Shown piece after piece: positions 44,743-53,585 of a stretch of 64,000 bases of DNA (the first letter of the stretch is position 1; every line of letters starts with the position of its first letter). The notes under the pieces are model-generated. The model made no database searches, had not been told where the DNA came from, and was given only the letters and a program-made list of their open reading frames with translations. Source of the stretch: Dehalococcoidia bacterium (GTDB taxonomy: Bacteria; Chloroflexota; Dehalococcoidia; Tepidiformales; Tepidiformaceae). The stretch spans positions 105,226 to 169,225 of the forward strand of contig JADYYG010000017.1 in assembly GCA_020853755.1 (NCBI GenBank), in the 5' to 3' direction. Position numbers and translations under genes: made by a program.

Positions 44743-45692
44743 GGACAGGGGGCGCCATCACGGCCGCGGTCCTGGCGGGGCTCGCCCTCGCCAGCTGCGG
44801 CAAGGAAGCGGCGAAGGTCCCGGAACGGCCTTCGCCGACAGCGACCGTCGCCTCCATGGCCACCGCCGGCGGCGACCACACGGTCACCGACCAGTTGGGA
44901 CGCACGGTTTCGCTGCCCGGGCAGGTTCGGACGGTGGCTGCGCTGAGCCCGGCCGCCGCCGACTACGCGAAGGCGCTCGGCCTCGAGGTGGTGACCCGGA
45001 CGACGGACACGCCGGCTGCCGCCTTCCCCAATGCGAAGCCGGCCGGCTCGGCAATCTCGCCCGACTTCAACGCCATCGCCGCCGCTGACCCGGACCTCGT
45101 CCTCGCTGATGCTGCCTACCAGTCCGGCCGCACGCGCGACTTCGACCGCTTCAGCAAGCCGGTCTATGTGTTCAAGGCGGCCTCGTTCGAAGAGGTGCTG
45201 ACGACGCTGACGGAACTCGGCAAGGCTACAGACCGCGAGGACGAAGCCGCGAAAGCGCGCGCCGACCTCGAAGAGCAGGCGGATGCCGCCCGGGCTGCGG
45301 CGCGTGCGAAGGGCGGTTCGCCGCGCGTCCTCGTCCTCACCGGCGGCGGCCGCGACGTCTTCGCCGCCGGTTCAGAAACCTATATCGGGAGCCTGCTGGC
45401 GTTCCTCGGGGCGACGAACGTGACCGGCGCCGTGGCCGACGGCGGGCCCATCCCGGGCTTCGGTGTCGTCGAAATCGGCGCGGCAGCCGCGCTAAAGCCC
45501 GATGTTGTCCTCGTCCTCAACTCCGGGCAGGGCGGCCTCGCCGCGCAGGTCAGCAGCGACCCGGCATGGGCGGCAAGCGCCGCCGTTCAGCAGAAGCGCG
45601 TGATCGACCTCGACATCACACTGTTTCTGCGCGCCCCAGGTCCGCGCGCGGGCGAAGCCCTCGAGACGCTCGCGAAACTGCTCTGGCCGTAG
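44739..45692 (+). CDS. ABC-type substrate-binding lipoprotein (Fe-siderophore/cobalamin class)
   Basis: Lipobox LALASC; DQLGRTVSLPGQVRTVAALSPAAADYAKALGLEV...; GTGA overlap with cofC. Confidence 0.85.
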   Translation: MRTGGAITAAVLAGLALASCGKEAAKVPERPSPTATVASMATAGGDHTVTDQLGRTVSLPGQVRTVAALSPAAADYAKALGLEVVTRTTDTPAAAFPNAKPAGSAISPDFNAIAAADPDLVLADAAYQSGRTRDFDRFSKPVYVFKAASFEEVLTTLTELGKATDREDEAAKARADLEEQADAARAAARAKGGSPRVLVLTGGGRDVFAAGSETYIGSLLAFLGATNVTGAVADGGPIPGFGVVEIGAAAALKPDVVLVLNSGQGGLAAQVSSDPAWAASAAVQQKRVIDLDITLFLRAPGPRAGEALETLAKLLWP

Positions 45693-45702
45693 GGGCCGAA
45701 CG

Positions 45703-46173
45703 TCAGTTCACGCCGTCGGCGGCGAGCATCGGCCCCTGCAGGCGATACGACAGTTCGGGGCCGAGGTCGACATCGAGGCGGCCGCTGCCCGGGACGAAGG
45801 CGGCCTGCTGGACGGCAAAGCGGTGCGCATCGGGCAAGTACAGCGTCACAGTGTCGCCGGGGTGACCGCAGCCCGGCCGCTGGCCCGCGTTCGGGCCGTC
45901 CGCCAGCACATCGACCACGTAGACCGTCTTGCCGGCATCGGCGGGAGGCACGCCCGGGCCTTCCTGCACGAGGAAGGTCTCGGCCTCGCCGCAGGCCCGG
46001 CCGTTGACGATGCCGATGACGCGCTGCGCCGCCGGGGCGATGTTCGCGCCGTCCAACTGGACGCGGCCGTACGGCCAGAAGAAGTCCGGCTGGGGCGGGT
46101 CAAGCGCGCGGACGGCGCTGAACCCGGCAAGGCCGAGACACAACGAAGCGAGCACTCCGGCCAGCAGCCTCAT
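45703..46173 (-). CDS. Secreted protein, Cys-Gly domain family (copy A)
   Basis: Signal peptide; VIGIVNGRACG...VYVVDVLADG...GCGHPGDTVTLYL. Confidence 0.6.
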   Translation of the reverse strand: MRLLAGVLASLCLGLAGFSAVRALDPPQPDFFWPYGRVQLDGANIAPAAQRVIGIVNGRACGEAETFLVQEGPGVPPADAGKTVYVVDVLADGPNAGQRPGCGHPGDTVTLYLPDAHRFAVQQAAFVPGSGRLDVDLGPELSYRLQGPMLAADGVN

Positions 46174-46232
46174 GCGGCTGGTGCGTGGCCATACGTGCTC
46201 GCTTCGCAAGATGCTCACAGGGGAGTCCGGCC

Positions 46233-46673
46233 CTAGTTCGAGCCGTCCTTGGCCACCTGGGGCGCGCGGTTCTTGGTGCTCAGCTGGGCGCCGAGGTTCG
46301 TCAGGTCCTTGTTCGCCGGGCCGGGGCCGCTCCAGGTGGCGGTATCGGTCGCGAGGCGCTTCGCCCCAACGAAGTAGAACTGCACGGTCCGGCCAGCCTG
46401 GCCGCAGCCTGCCGTCTGGGCGTTCGCGACAACATCGACAACGTAGACAACGCCGCTGGCGTCGTTGGTCGTCGTGCCATCACCGCAGACCTGCGACGAC
46501 GTGCCGTCGGTCACGATGGCGATGACGGTATCGCCGGGGCCAATACCGGACGGAACCTTGCCGTAGAAGGTGGTTGGCGGCGGCGGCGGGAAGTTCTGGG
46601 CCGAAACCATCGCAGGGGCCGCTGCTGAAAACAGGGCGGCTGCACCGAAACCTAAAAGCAACGCTCGCTTCAT
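46233..46673 (-). CDS. Secreted protein, Cys-Gly domain family (copy B)
   Basis: Signal peptide ending VSAQ; VIAIVTDGTSSQVCG...VVYVVDVVANAQTAGCGQAGRTVQFYF. Confidence 0.65.
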   Translation of the reverse strand: MKRALLLGFGAAALFSAAAPAMVSAQNFPPPPPTTFYGKVPSGIGPGDTVIAIVTDGTSSQVCGDGTTTNDASGVVYVVDVVANAQTAGCGQAGRTVQFYFVGAKRLATDTATWSGPGPANKDLTNLGAQLSTKNRAPQVAKDGSN

Positions 46674-46890
46674 AATGCCTCTCACAAGGGGTAATCGGAC
46701 CCCAATTGATTGCAGCGTAGGAGTGCCTTCTTATGCAGGCAAGGCGCGCAGGCAGCGTTGCCACGCACCCGCTCCAACTGTTTACTGACAGTTTACAGCT
46801 TCGGCCACGGAGGAGTACCCGCTGACGGCATTATCACGATTCCGCGGCGCCATCGCCCCGGCAGCCCGCCCGGTTCGCCGGTCGCTCGGT

Positions 46891-47418
46891 GTGTTCGGCC
46901 GTTCGCGCCGCCGCGCGCGGTACCTCCGCGACGGCATCGAAGGGATCGCCATGGAGCTTCGGACCACGGTCAACGCGCACGTCGAAATCCTCCGCGAGTT
47001 CGGCGCAAGCGTCGGCAAGGACGTCTCCATCCATGGGCCAATCCACATCGTGAACGCTGACGGGGACTTCCGGAACCTGGTCATCGGCGACCGCGTCCAC
47101 CTCGGCACCGAAGTCCTCATAGACCTCGCCGGCCGTGTGACCATCGAAGACGACGCGACACTTTCGATGCGCTGCAGCCTGATCACCCACATCGATGTCG
47201 GGCAGGGGCCGCTGAAGGCCCAGCGCCCCCGCGAGCAGGGGCCGGTCCGCATCGGCGCGGGGGCCTACCTGGGGCTTGGCGCGACGGTGCTCCACGGCGT
47301 GACCATCGGCGAGGCCGCGACCATCGGCGCGCACGCTCTGGTCGACCGGGATGTGCCGGCCGGGGCCACGCGCCTGGCGCCACGGGCCCGTTCCGGCGGC
47401 GAGGCCGCGCAACCGTGA
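46891..47418 (+). CDS. Left-handed beta-helix (hexapeptide) acyltransferase
   Basis: VGKDVSIHGPIHIVN...VIGDRVHLGTEVLID...GAYLGLGATVLHGVTIGEAATIGAHALVDRDVPAG; start may lie upstream. Confidence 0.78.
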   Translation: MFGRSRRRARYLRDGIEGIAMELRTTVNAHVEILREFGASVGKDVSIHGPIHIVNADGDFRNLVIGDRVHLGTEVLIDLAGRVTIEDDATLSMRCSLITHIDVGQGPLKAQRPREQGPVRIGAGAYLGLGATVLHGVTIGEAATIGAHALVDRDVPAGATRLAPRARSGGEAAQP

Positions 47419-48365
47419 GCGAACTGGCGGACACCGAACGGCGCGGCCGCATCCTGATCCTCGGGCTGCCGTACTTCGGCCAGTTGCTGGCGAAGGACCT
47501 CGGCGAACTGGGCTGGCAGGCCCGCTTCCTGCCCCACCCGGGCCGCAACGCCGGCGGCTGGGCGAAGGTGGCGGCGGCGGCCTCGCGCGCAGATATCGTC
47601 TACCTCATCGGCAGCCGCATTGACCGGCGTTCGCCCCAGGACCGCCTGCTGCGCCTGCGCAGGAAGCCCACGGTCATCCACTGGGTGGGCACGGATGTCC
47701 AGATCGCGGTCGAAGAGCACCGGCGGCACAACGTTTCCCTGCGGGTTGCCGAGCGGCCGCTGCACTGGTGCGATGCGCCGTGGCTGGTCGATGAGCTGCG
47801 CACCATCGGAGTCGTTTCCGAATACGTTCCGCTGCCCATTCCCATCCACGTCCCCCCGGCGCCGCCGTTGCCGGCCGAGTTCCGGGTGCTGCTCTACTAC
47901 CCGGTCGACGCCTTCGACCGCGAGGTGTTCGATGGCGAGACGCTGCTGCGCCTGCCAGCGGCGTTCCCGGACGTGTCGTTCACGCTCATCCCATCGCCGG
48001 CCGATTCGTTGCCAGGGCCGCTCCCGCCGAACCTCGAATGCCGCACGTGGGTCGACGACATGGATCGCCTCTACGCCGAAACGACCGTGGTGATCCGCCT
48101 GACCAGCCACGACGGGCAGTCGTTCATCGCCGCCGAAGCGCTCTCGCGCGGCCGCTACGTCATCTGGAGTTTCCCGATGCCCGGCTGCACCCGCGCGTCA
48201 GGGTTCGAACAGGTGGCCGCTGCGATCCGCTCCTTGCTCGAACGCCACCGCGCGGGCGAACTGAAGGTGAACCAGGGTGGCCGCCGCGCAGTCCTCGAAC
48301 GGTTCGGTAAGGGCCGGCCGTTGAAGGAACTCGACGAACGGCTGCGCGCCCTGCTCCCGGCCTGA
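47415..48365 (+). CDS. Glycosyltransferase-like protein (GT-B)
   Basis: GTGA overlap with acyltransferase; GQSFIAAEALSRGRYVIWSFPMPGCTRASGFEQVAAAI C-terminal GT-B pattern. Confidence 0.7.
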   Translation: MSELADTERRGRILILGLPYFGQLLAKDLGELGWQARFLPHPGRNAGGWAKVAAAASRADIVYLIGSRIDRRSPQDRLLRLRRKPTVIHWVGTDVQIAVEEHRRHNVSLRVAERPLHWCDAPWLVDELRTIGVVSEYVPLPIPIHVPPAPPLPAEFRVLLYYPVDAFDREVFDGETLLRLPAAFPDVSFTLIPSPADSLPGPLPPNLECRTWVDDMDRLYAETTVVIRLTSHDGQSFIAAEALSRGRYVIWSFPMPGCTRASGFEQVAAAIRSLLERHRAGELKVNQGGRRAVLERFGKGRPLKELDERLRALLPA

Positions 48366-48377
48366 GCGCGGCGCGAC

Positions 48378-49325
48378 CTACGCCCGAAGATCGCCCAGGA
48401 AGTCGAGCAGGAGCGCGTTGACCTCGGCCGGGCGCTCCTGCTGGGTCCAGTGCGAGCAGTCCTCGATGTGCTCCATCCGGATGCCCGGGATAAGCATCGG
48501 CATCGCCGCCGCCATCTCGGGCTTGAGAATGGTGTCCTTGCCGGCGGTCACCATCATCGACCTGATGGCCAGCGTGTTCGCCGTCGGGCCGCCCACCTCG
48601 TCCGCGTTGAGGTCGGCGCCGCGGTACCAGTTGAGGCCGCCGGTGAAGCCCGTACGGGTGAAGGTTTCGGTGTAAACGTCGAGCTCCTCTTCCGTGAGGA
48701 ACGTGTCGGTGTGCTCGATCCTGGCGATGACGCCGCTGCCGTCCCCGCCGACCTTCATGAACGTCGTGAAGTCCTCAGCGCGGGTGTAGGGAAGGAAGAC
48801 CTTGCGGAAGGTAGTGCGGACATCCGCTTCCAGCTCCGCCTCGGCGGCGGGCGTGAGGAAGTAGCGCATGTAGAACGTACTGTCGGTGAGGCCGTGGAAG
48901 TCGCGCAGCACTTCGGTGACGCGGCCACCGCCGGCGCCGCTGAAGGGCGTGTTCAGGCCAACCAGCCGCTCGACCCGTTCCGGGTAGCGGAGGCCCATCT
49001 GCCAGAGGAGCGCGCCGCCCCAGTCGTGGCCGACAAATACGGCCTTTTCGATGCCAAGGGCGTCAAGCAGCCCCACGACATCGGCAGCGAGGACTTTCAT
49101 CGTGTAGGCGTGGGGGTCCTTCGGCGCATCGGTGCCGCCGTAGCCGCGGAGGTCCGGCGCGATGGCGCGAAAGCCCGCCTCACCCAGCGCCTGCAGTTGG
49201 TGGCGCCACGAATACCAGAGCTCGGGAAAGCCGTGCAGGAAGACGACCGGGAAGCCCTGGCCGGCTTCGGCGACGTGCATGCTGATACCGTTGGTGGCGA
49301 CCTGTTGGTGGCGAACATCGATCAT
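48378..49325 (-). CDS. Alpha/beta hydrolase (epoxide hydrolase-like)
   Basis: VFLHGFPELWYSWRHQL...FVGHDWGGALLW. Confidence 0.88.
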   Translation of the reverse strand: MIDVRHQQVATNGISMHVAEAGQGFPVVFLHGFPELWYSWRHQLQALGEAGFRAIAPDLRGYGGTDAPKDPHAYTMKVLAADVVGLLDALGIEKAVFVGHDWGGALLWQMGLRYPERVERLVGLNTPFSGAGGGRVTEVLRDFHGLTDSTFYMRYFLTPAAEAELEADVRTTFRKVFLPYTRAEDFTTFMKVGGDGSGVIARIEHTDTFLTEEELDVYTETFTRTGFTGGLNWYRGADLNADEVGGPTANTLAIRSMMVTAGKDTILKPEMAAAMPMLIPGIRMEHIEDCSHWTQQERPAEVNALLLDFLGDLRA

Positions 49326-49440
49326 GGGGCGAACTCCTTTGGTCGGGCGCGCGGGCCGCACCGGGTGGCGCATTGTACCCGGGCCGGATGCTCGCGTTCG
49401 GCTGTCCCCTCCGTGCGGGCGGCGCTAGGCTAAGCAACAG

Positions 49441-49926
49441 ATGGCCTACCAGCCCGAAGACCTCGACGAACTCGAACGCACCGTCCTCGGCGTGCTCTCC
49501 GTTGGCCTGCCGCCGTCGAAGTCGGCCGGGAGCGACACGTTCCGCGTGGACCACGTCTGCGCGGTCGTTGCGGGCCTGCGCGAGTCGGGGGAGAAAGCCG
49601 TGTTCCTCGGCGACGACCATGTGCGCGTTGTGCCGGCGTTTCGCGCCCGCCTGCGCGCCGCTATCGAATCCCTGGAAGCGAAGGGCCTGGTTACCACGGC
49701 GAGCGAGCCGGGTCTGCCCGCGCCGGTCGGCGGTTACGAAGAGGGCCTGCTCATCGACCTCGTCGACCCCGACGAGCACCCGACGCTGCTCGATCGTTAT
49801 CTTTCGCAGCTGTGCATGGAAGAGTTGTTCCAGATGCCGGCCGTCTACCCGTTCCTCATCGAACGGTATGCCGCCAGCGGCGAAGTCTGGCGGCGGCTGC
49901 GCGACGGCGGCTACGCGCGGGACTGA
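49441..49926 (+). CDS. Conserved hypothetical protein
   Basis: Uninterrupted 161-aa ORF with coding-like codon bias between annotated genes. Confidence 0.5.
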   Translation: MAYQPEDLDELERTVLGVLSVGLPPSKSAGSDTFRVDHVCAVVAGLRESGEKAVFLGDDHVRVVPAFRARLRAAIESLEAKGLVTTASEPGLPAPVGGYEEGLLIDLVDPDEHPTLLDRYLSQLCMEELFQMPAVYPFLIERYAASGEVWRRLRDGGYARD

Positions 49927-49929
49927 CGC

Positions 49930-50742
49930 CTACTTTTCGAGACCGCCGAGCCAGCGCAGGAGCAGATGATTGAACTCGGCCGGCCGCTCCTGGTGCAGCC
50001 AGTGGCCGGTGCCTTCCCAGCCAACCGCCCACGATGCCGGGTGCTTGAACTGGGCGCGCTCCCACGCCGCCATCGCACCCGGGTCATTCGGGCCGGCGCG
50101 GAAGGCCAGCACCGGCGCCTGGATCCGCTGGAGATACGGCTCGGACTGGGGCCGCACGCCGAACTGGTCATCGGGCAGGGCGAGGCCCGCCATCGCCTTC
50201 CACATCACACCCTGGTCGAAGGCGGCGATGCGGCGGGCGTGGAGCACCGGCAGGTGCGGCGGAGTTGCCGGGCAGTAGAACGCGGCAGCGGCGAACCCGA
50301 GCGCGGCCGCATGCCCACCGGGCGCCTTGAACGCCTCGACCATGCCGCGAATCTGGTCCGGCACTTCTTCCGTGAACCCGTAGGCCGAATCGATCGGCAC
50401 AACGGCGCGAACGAGCGATGGGTGTTCGACCGCGAGGGCAACAACGGTTGCGCCGCCCATCGAATGGCCGATGGCGACGACCGGCCCCGTCCCAAGCTGG
50501 GTGATGAGCGCGGCAAGGTCGTTTGCGTAGCTGCGCGGCGTGTAGCCATCTTCGCTGACCGAACTGCGGCCGTGGCCGCGCAGGTCCGGTGCGATGCAGC
50601 GGTAGCCGGCAGCCTTGAGCGCGGGAGTCTGCCAGGCCCAGTCCGATCCGTCGCAACTCCAGCCATGGACGAAGAGGACCGGGGTACCCTCGCCCTCGTC
50701 GGTGTAGAACATCTTGATGCCGTTGACCTCTGCGTAGGGCAT
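49930..50742 (-). CDS. Alpha/beta hydrolase
   Basis: VLFVHGWSCDGSDWAWQTPAL...VAIGHSMGGATVVALA. Confidence 0.88.
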   Translation of the reverse strand: MPYAEVNGIKMFYTDEGEGTPVLFVHGWSCDGSDWAWQTPALKAAGYRCIAPDLRGHGRSSVSEDGYTPRSYANDLAALITQLGTGPVVAIGHSMGGATVVALAVEHPSLVRAVVPIDSAYGFTEEVPDQIRGMVEAFKAPGGHAAALGFAAAAFYCPATPPHLPVLHARRIAAFDQGVMWKAMAGLALPDDQFGVRPQSEPYLQRIQAPVLAFRAGPNDPGAMAAWERAQFKHPASWAVGWEGTGHWLHQERPAEFNHLLLRWLGGLEK

Positions 50743-50823
50743 GGCGCTGCTCCGGTGTGAATCTGAGCCGGAAATCTACACGTTCCCCGGCAGGTAGCAA
50801 TGGCCGGCGCTATACTCCGCCGC

Positions 50824-51189
50824 ATGACGCAATCGCCCATCAGCGACCTGATGAACCAGTGGAAGGCCATGAGCGACCAGTTCCTCAAGCAGTGGGGACA
50901 GGTGTACGAAGCCACCACCTCGACGCCCGAAGGCCAGGCCTTCTCCGGCGAAGTCGAAAAGAACTACGTGGCTGCCCGGGCAGCGATGGCGAAGGCCGCG
51001 CGCGATGCCTACGGCCCGATCGTCGAGGCCGTTGGCGCGGTCCCGCTGGCCGAGTTCCAGCGCCTGCAGGACCAGGTCCACACCATTCTCCTGCGGATGG
51101 ACCGGATCGATGACGCGCTGTCCGTTCTGGCCGGGGCCCAGGCATCCGCCGCAGCCAAAGCAAAGCCGAAGGCCCGCAAGAAGAAGTAG
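50824..51189 (+). CDS. PhaE/phasin-like PHA-associated protein
   Basis: ISDLMNQWKAMSDQFLKQWGQVYEA... helical; Ala/Lys-rich tail AAAKAKPKARKKK; next to phaC. Confidence 0.55.
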   Translation: MTQSPISDLMNQWKAMSDQFLKQWGQVYEATTSTPEGQAFSGEVEKNYVAARAAMAKAARDAYGPIVEAVGAVPLAEFQRLQDQVHTILLRMDRIDDALSVLAGAQASAAAKAKPKARKKK

Positions 51190-51207
51190 ACCAGCCCCGG
51201 CAAACTG

Positions 51208-52254
51208 CTAGTCGTGCTCCTGCAGCCACTCGAGGAGAGCCGGCCAGACGACCTGCCGCGCACGGCGCCCGGCGACGACCGAGATGTGGCCGCCTTCGAG
51301 TTCGAGGAACTTCTTGTCCGCACTGCCGACGGAATCGACGAGGGCCTTCGCGCAGGCCGGCGGGACAATATCGTCCCGGCTGGCGCCGACGCAGAGCACC
51401 GGCACGGTGATATCGCGCAGGGAGACGGCTTCGCCCATCACCCGGAACTTGCCCTGCACCAGTTCGTTCCCCTGGTAGAAGTGGCGCACCCACTGGCGGA
51501 AGAACTGCTTCGGCAGCGGCAACCACTCGCTCGCCCAGCGATTCATCGCCTTGTAGCCGACGAGCCATTGCGGATCCGAGACGTTCTGGAGGAGCGCCTG
51601 CGCCTGGCTCAGGTCGCCCAGCGGGTTCAGCATTTTGAACCCGGAACGGACGAACTCGGCCGGCATCATGTCGAACGTTTCGACGATCGAATCGACATCG
51701 AAGCGGTCGTCCGTGGTCATCATCGGGAACTCGCCGATGGAGAAGTCGATCGGGCCGACCATGGAGAGGTAGTTCTTCACCGGCAGGGAGGGCTGGGCAG
51801 CGAGCGCCGAGGTGGTCATCGGGACGCCCATGCAATAGCCGAAGAGAGTCACACCGTCGGCGCCCGAGTGGCGGGCGGCCTGCTGGACGAGCGCCGGCAC
51901 CATATCGGCGATGACGTTGTCCATGCCCATGTCCCGGTCCTCGGGGCCGAAGATTCCCCAGTCGACCAGGTAGAAAGGCACGCCCTCTTCGTAGAGGAAC
52001 TCCGCGAACGATTCGCCCGGCCGGAGGTCGAAGATGTACGGCCGGCTGATCCCGAGGTAGGGGAAGAGCACGAGCGGGGTCTTCAGGCGGCCGCCGTCCT
52101 TCGGCGGGTAGTAGTACATGCGCGCTTTGCCGCGGAAGCCAACGGGGATCCGGCGGGAGAGCGCGACCGGCGCCGGCGCCCCGAGGGCATCACGCAGGCC
52201 CTGGGCCATGCGCAGGAGTTCGGTATCGGTTTCGAATGCGGGCGCCTGGGTCAT
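51208..52254 (-). CDS. phaC: Poly(R)-hydroxyalkanoic acid synthase, class III PhaC-like
   Basis: Lipase-box variant GYCMG (GxCxG), SRDDIVPP Asp and GGHIS His motifs. Confidence 0.88.
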   Translation of the reverse strand: MTQAPAFETDTELLRMAQGLRDALGAPAPVALSRRIPVGFRGKARMYYYPPKDGGRLKTPLVLFPYLGISRPYIFDLRPGESFAEFLYEEGVPFYLVDWGIFGPEDRDMGMDNVIADMVPALVQQAARHSGADGVTLFGYCMGVPMTTSALAAQPSLPVKNYLSMVGPIDFSIGEFPMMTTDDRFDVDSIVETFDMMPAEFVRSGFKMLNPLGDLSQAQALLQNVSDPQWLVGYKAMNRWASEWLPLPKQFFRQWVRHFYQGNELVQGKFRVMGEAVSLRDITVPVLCVGASRDDIVPPACAKALVDSVGSADKKFLELEGGHISVVAGRRARQVVWPALLEWLQEHD

Positions 52255-52312
52255 AGCAACCTCCGCGGATGGCGCGGAGTCTACCGAATCCGCGCCGCCG
52301 CTGGCGAGTTCG

Positions 52313-53452
52313 TTACTTCAGTTCCTGGCACTCGGGGCGCGAGTCGAACAGCGCATCGAGTTCGTCGGCGCTGAAGGAGTCGAGCTTGTCGAAGGTCTCG
52401 CCCGCGTCGGCGAACGCCGTGCCGATGCCGTCGGCGAGCCTGGTCACATCCCGCTCCGTCTGGGCGAGCGAGGAAGTGCCGACCTTTTCCGCATCCGCGA
52501 CGAGACCGTCGAACACCTTCACGAGCTGGGCCGCGCCATCGTTGAGGGTCTTCTGGATGGCCGCTCCATCCTTCACATCCGGCGCCTTCAGGGCTGAGAA
52601 GTCTTTCTGGAGGTTCTTCGTCTCGGCCTGGCCGGTCTTCATGAAGTCGACCAGCGCCTGCTTGAGGGCTTTGGCATCGGCGGCGGTGTCGAGCGTCTTG
52701 TCGAGCTTGACCTGGGCGTCTTCGATGTCCTTCACCCAGCCCGTCATCGCGGTGCAGACGCCGGCGACCCACTTCTCATTCGCAGTCTTCGGGGCGCCGG
52801 TGCTGGGAGTAGCCGTCTTGCCGGCCGCGGCCGTGCGCGAGGCCTTCGCGGTCGGGGTCGGCTCCTGCGCAGAGTCGTCGGCCCCCGGCTGGTCGAAGAT
52901 GACCGAGGAGCAGCCCGGATCCTCATCGATCTTGTCGATCAGGTCCTGCACATCGTCGTGGTCTTCGGCGACCTCGCTCAGCTTCTCGCGGAAGTCCGGC
53001 GTATCGAAGTCGTCCGCGATCTTGAGGAACTCTTCGAGGAAGTTGTCGTCATCGTCGATCTTCGCGATCGCCTTGGCCACGTCATCGGTGAGCTTGTCGT
53101 GCGCCTTGAACTGGTCCTTGAAGGCCGCGACTACCTTGTCGCCGCCGTCGATATCCGGCTGGCCGATCTTGTTGAAGTCATCGCGGAAGTCGTCCTGGGC
53201 CTTCTTCTGCTCTTCGACGCTCTCCTTGAAGGCGGCCTTCGCCTTCTTGGTGTCTTCGAAGTCGGCGCTGAGGAAGGCTTCGCCGGCCTTATCGCTCTCC
53301 TTGTCGAAGCTGATCGCGGCATCACAGAGGTCATCGACCCAGTCATCGACGGCGACCTTCTTCGAACCGCCGCCGCCGCAGGCGAACAGGACGAGGGATG
53401 AGAGCGGCACAGCCGCGGCAAGCCCAAGCCGGGCGAAGGAACTCAGGTGCAT
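52313..53452 (-). CDS. Lipoprotein with internally duplicated helical domain
   Basis: Lipobox LVLFAC; two copies of a W..xxCxA... helical unit separated by T/A-rich linker. Confidence 0.65.
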   Translation of the reverse strand: MHLSSFARLGLAAAVPLSSLVLFACGGGGSKKVAVDDWVDDLCDAAISFDKESDKAGEAFLSADFEDTKKAKAAFKESVEEQKKAQDDFRDDFNKIGQPDIDGGDKVVAAFKDQFKAHDKLTDDVAKAIAKIDDDDNFLEEFLKIADDFDTPDFREKLSEVAEDHDDVQDLIDKIDEDPGCSSVIFDQPGADDSAQEPTPTAKASRTAAAGKTATPSTGAPKTANEKWVAGVCTAMTGWVKDIEDAQVKLDKTLDTAADAKALKQALVDFMKTGQAETKNLQKDFSALKAPDVKDGAAIQKTLNDGAAQLVKVFDGLVADAEKVGTSSLAQTERDVTRLADGIGTAFADAGETFDKLDSFSADELDALFDSRPECQELK

Positions 53453-53585
53453 GAAATGGCACTCCTCCGGAATGAGGCAATTCTGGGGCCGTTTTCGCCA
53501 CCGCAACAGTGCGGGAGTTCACGGAGTTCCGGGGCTGTGAACCCTATGTTCAACGGCTCCGGAAAAGCCGGAGATCGCGCCCGGT

